DNA of 64,000 nt from assembly GCA_028386065.3 (NCBI GenBank), contig JAKUCV010007293.1, forward strand, positions 73,234 through 137,233. The letters run 5' to 3'. A program made the position numbers and the translations under genes. This stretch comes from Turnera subulata (taxonomy: Eukaryota; Streptophyta; Magnoliopsida; Malpighiales; Passifloraceae). Each line of letters begins with the position of its first letter. Position 1 is the first letter of the stretch. The notes under the pieces were generated by a model. That model saw nothing but the letters and a program-made list of their open reading frames with translations. It did no database searches and had not been told where the DNA came from. This document shows positions 61,816 through 64,000 of the stretch, piece after piece.

Positions 61816-64000
61816 TGTGACGCCCCGGATTTTTCATAATTTAAATTTATGGAATTTTCGAAATTTTTATTCCAATTTTACCCTCGATGTGTTTCCGGTT
61901 TTTTTTTTGGTTGAGGAAATTAATTATTTCCCTTAGAAATGTTAATTTTAAATGGGTATCATAGAGTGTTCGAGTTTCGTCAGGTTTGAGAGCTTGTTTC
62001 AGGGTGAAACGGGGTTAACGTAGTTTTAATCAAAAACTACGTCGTTTTGGCAAAAGGGGGAAAAAAAATATAAAGTTTGACCAGGGAAGGGCGGGTTGAC
62101 CGCGTCCAAGCCAAAACGACGTCGTTTTGACTCGGGCGGGTCAAAACCCTAAGCCCTCTCCCTTTTCATTTTCCCTTTCCCCCTTCTTCATTCTTTTCTC
62201 TTCAGCCGCAGCCGCTCCCCACCTCGCCTTTTCTCTCTATTCTCTTTTCCTTCCGGCCGCCCCGATTCTTCTCGTCTCATCCTTGTCGCTTCCACACCGT
62301 CGTCGCCTTTCTCACACAAAGCTCGCTGCCGCCACCATTTCCTTATCTTTGCCTTTGACCACCGTCGACGCAGTCGAGCAGCAAGGACCCGAGGCCGGTT
62401 TGACCAGTGATGAATCGAGAGGGTTTCTGAGTGGCCCTCTCTTGCGACCGGCTGCATCGCCGACGAGGCCTTCTCTCTCGGTTCTTTGTTTCTGTTTTCT
62501 TCTTGCTTCGTGTGTGGTTGTACTAACTGTTGGGGTTGTGTGTTGCTCGGGTTGATGTGTCTGATGACGGGTCTGGTGTTCGGGGTGGTTGGTGTTGTGG
62601 GTTGTGGTGGTCGGCGTTTGTTGTTGGGTGTTGGTGGTGGTTCGGCCGATCTGGCTGGTGCTACTGCAGGAGTAGTCTCGGACTAGGAGGCTGCAAAACA
62701 GGATTTGGGTTGGACAGTGGGCACCCGAATTCCGGGTAAGATCCGTTCATCAATTCTTCCTCTAATGCGTTTTAGGGATCTGTGAGTGTTTGTGTTGAAT
62801 CCGACTTGGTGTGTTGTTGTTGGGTTGTTTCTGGCAGTTTGGGTGAATTCCGGTGAGGTTAACTAGAATCCGGCGAAGCTCGGGAATATTCCGGCAAGGC
62901 TCGGGTCGCAGTTCTGGCATTATAGAATCTTCTTCGTCTTTAAACGGTATTTTCCAGTTTTGGACTCTGGTTACCTTTTGTACATAATTCATGGGGATTT
63001 ATTGGATGAATGTACATATTATGACACTGAGATTTAGTGGAATACCGAGAGCGGGGATGTGAGAGTGTGTGGCCGGAAATTTACCGACACGGGTAGAACC
63101 ATAGGCCGGGAACATTTGGGCTCGGGAATGACCTTAGAACGGTATTTAGGAAAAACCGGGCCCAGGCCCAACAATCTAACCTTACGGACCCTTGGATAAT
63201 TCTTAGACTTTAAGAAGTGGGCTTAAAGCCCAATGGCATAAATGGTTAGTTTTGGACCTTAAGGAATGGGCTCTATGCCCAAATTCATAAATTGGGATAA
63301 TTGCAGACTTGTAGAAGTGGGCTTTAGGCCCGAGAGGTTATCTTGAATTCAGATGGGCTTAAGCCCGGTTAACCCTAGATCCTTGTCTTTTGGAGTTTTA
63401 GTGAGGAGATATACCCTTTTGGGCTTAGACCCTGAAATTACTTAACCGGGTAGTTTGGGTCAGGTTTCACTCAGTTGAGCATATAAGTATCATGCCTGCA
63501 CGGTTTGCTAAAATTGTTTTGTAATTAATGTGTGTGCCGATATTCAGGCACGGGTAATACCTCGGGAGCTGAAGGATCTGTTTTGGGGAAAGCTCCACAG
63601 AATCATCATCGTTGAGGTGACTTTATAAGTCTTTTTTATGTTTGTATGCATGTGCTTGTTAGATTGGTTTGTTTGAGTTGCATGCCTTGTTTGCTAACAT
63701 GCCATGATCTGTATTCTGTGCCTGTGTGTTACTAGTTGCCTAATGAGCATGACTTTTAAATTGTTATGGAATATAACATGTGGAGTGATTTTGGGTGATC
63801 GGTGTGATGTACTGTCGGTTGGAAACCCGGATGTTTGTTGGAAATAATAATTCACACAACCCTATTAAATCACAACTCTTGGCACACATGAACTTATAAG
63901 TATGAATAAGAATAATGTGCAGTAGAAGATAGGGTACTGTGTGCTGATGACCGATTGGTTCGAGCGGGAAGTGTTACCCCTCGGGTTTGCATGCGGGATA
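61816..64000 (+). mobile_element. Gypsy-type long LTR, runs off the window
   Basis: It begins TGTGACGCCCCGGATTTTTC immediately after TCAAC (61811-61815), the likely target duplication, inside a copia gag. The layout parallels the solo LTR at 28341: AT-rich start, pyrimidine-rich block (62150-62480), GGGCTTAAAGCCC-rich text (63180-63440), then a block similar to the reverse complement of 46190-46370. ORFs in 62127-62740 are low-complexity and not judged genes. The end is not in the window. Confidence 0.8.

Noticed and set aside
62127..62740. Plus-strand ORFs of 66-142 codons
   Set aside because: They lie inside a gypsy-type LTR, are low-complexity (Ser/Leu/Pro or Gly/Val rich) and have no known domain; comparable spurious frames occur in the solo LTR at 28341.

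Overview
This is a transposable-element-rich stretch of a eudicot plant nuclear genome. The evidence is: intron-containing receptor-kinase genes with plant-type domain order; nested copia, gypsy, hAT, CACTA and LINE elements; AT-rich intergenic DNA; a 685-base run of N (30589-31273); and a single N at 57697. No tRNA, rRNA, CRISPR array or prokaryotic gene was seen. Species cannot be fixed from the sequence.

Layout. 1-1240: decayed gypsy pol. 1609-10964: a hAT-like element split by a complete copia element (E1, minus strand, 1942-10120, TSD AGAAA). 10966-15400: a segmental-duplication copy, a LINE 3' end and unrecognised exon-like pieces. 16009-18350: E3, a complete 2.3-kb non-autonomous LTR retrotransposon (TSD CAGCC). 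Its only ORF encodes a protein with an N-terminal DEK_C-like domain and no gag or pol. 18757-20909: E4, a very young gag-protease-only element of TR-GAG type. 20911-24650: duplicated segments and a minisatellite. 24734-25225: broken acetylornithine deacetylase-like exons. 25675-33606: a CACTA element (TSD CAA) carrying a gypsy-type solo LTR (28341-31516, TSD CAAGC). 35738-36318: a shuffled DOG1-like pseudogene. 37721-46100: E2, a second copia element related to E1. 46130-51570: gypsy LTR pieces with a 90-bp minisatellite. 51875-52155: an SPX pseudogene fragment. 52533-60453: two complete tandem G-type lectin S-receptor-like kinase genes on the minus strand. 61158-64000: a copia gag interrupted by a gypsy LTR.

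The only convincingly intact host genes are the two receptor kinases, a tandem duplicate pair with the same seven-exon structure. Almost everything else is nested mobile DNA or gene debris.

The most unusual feature is a set of paired palindromes, AACATCGATGTT. They recur 18 to 20 times in the predicted RNA leaders of E1 and E2, and four times near the 3' end of each E3 LTR, also leader in the RNA. Members of a pair start mostly 20-21 bp apart, and flanks of several pairs are also complementary, so each pair can fold as a hairpin. The same architecture in two otherwise unrelated retroelement families suggests a shared RNA-level signal. It might let the DEK_C-carrying element E3 borrow the copia machinery.
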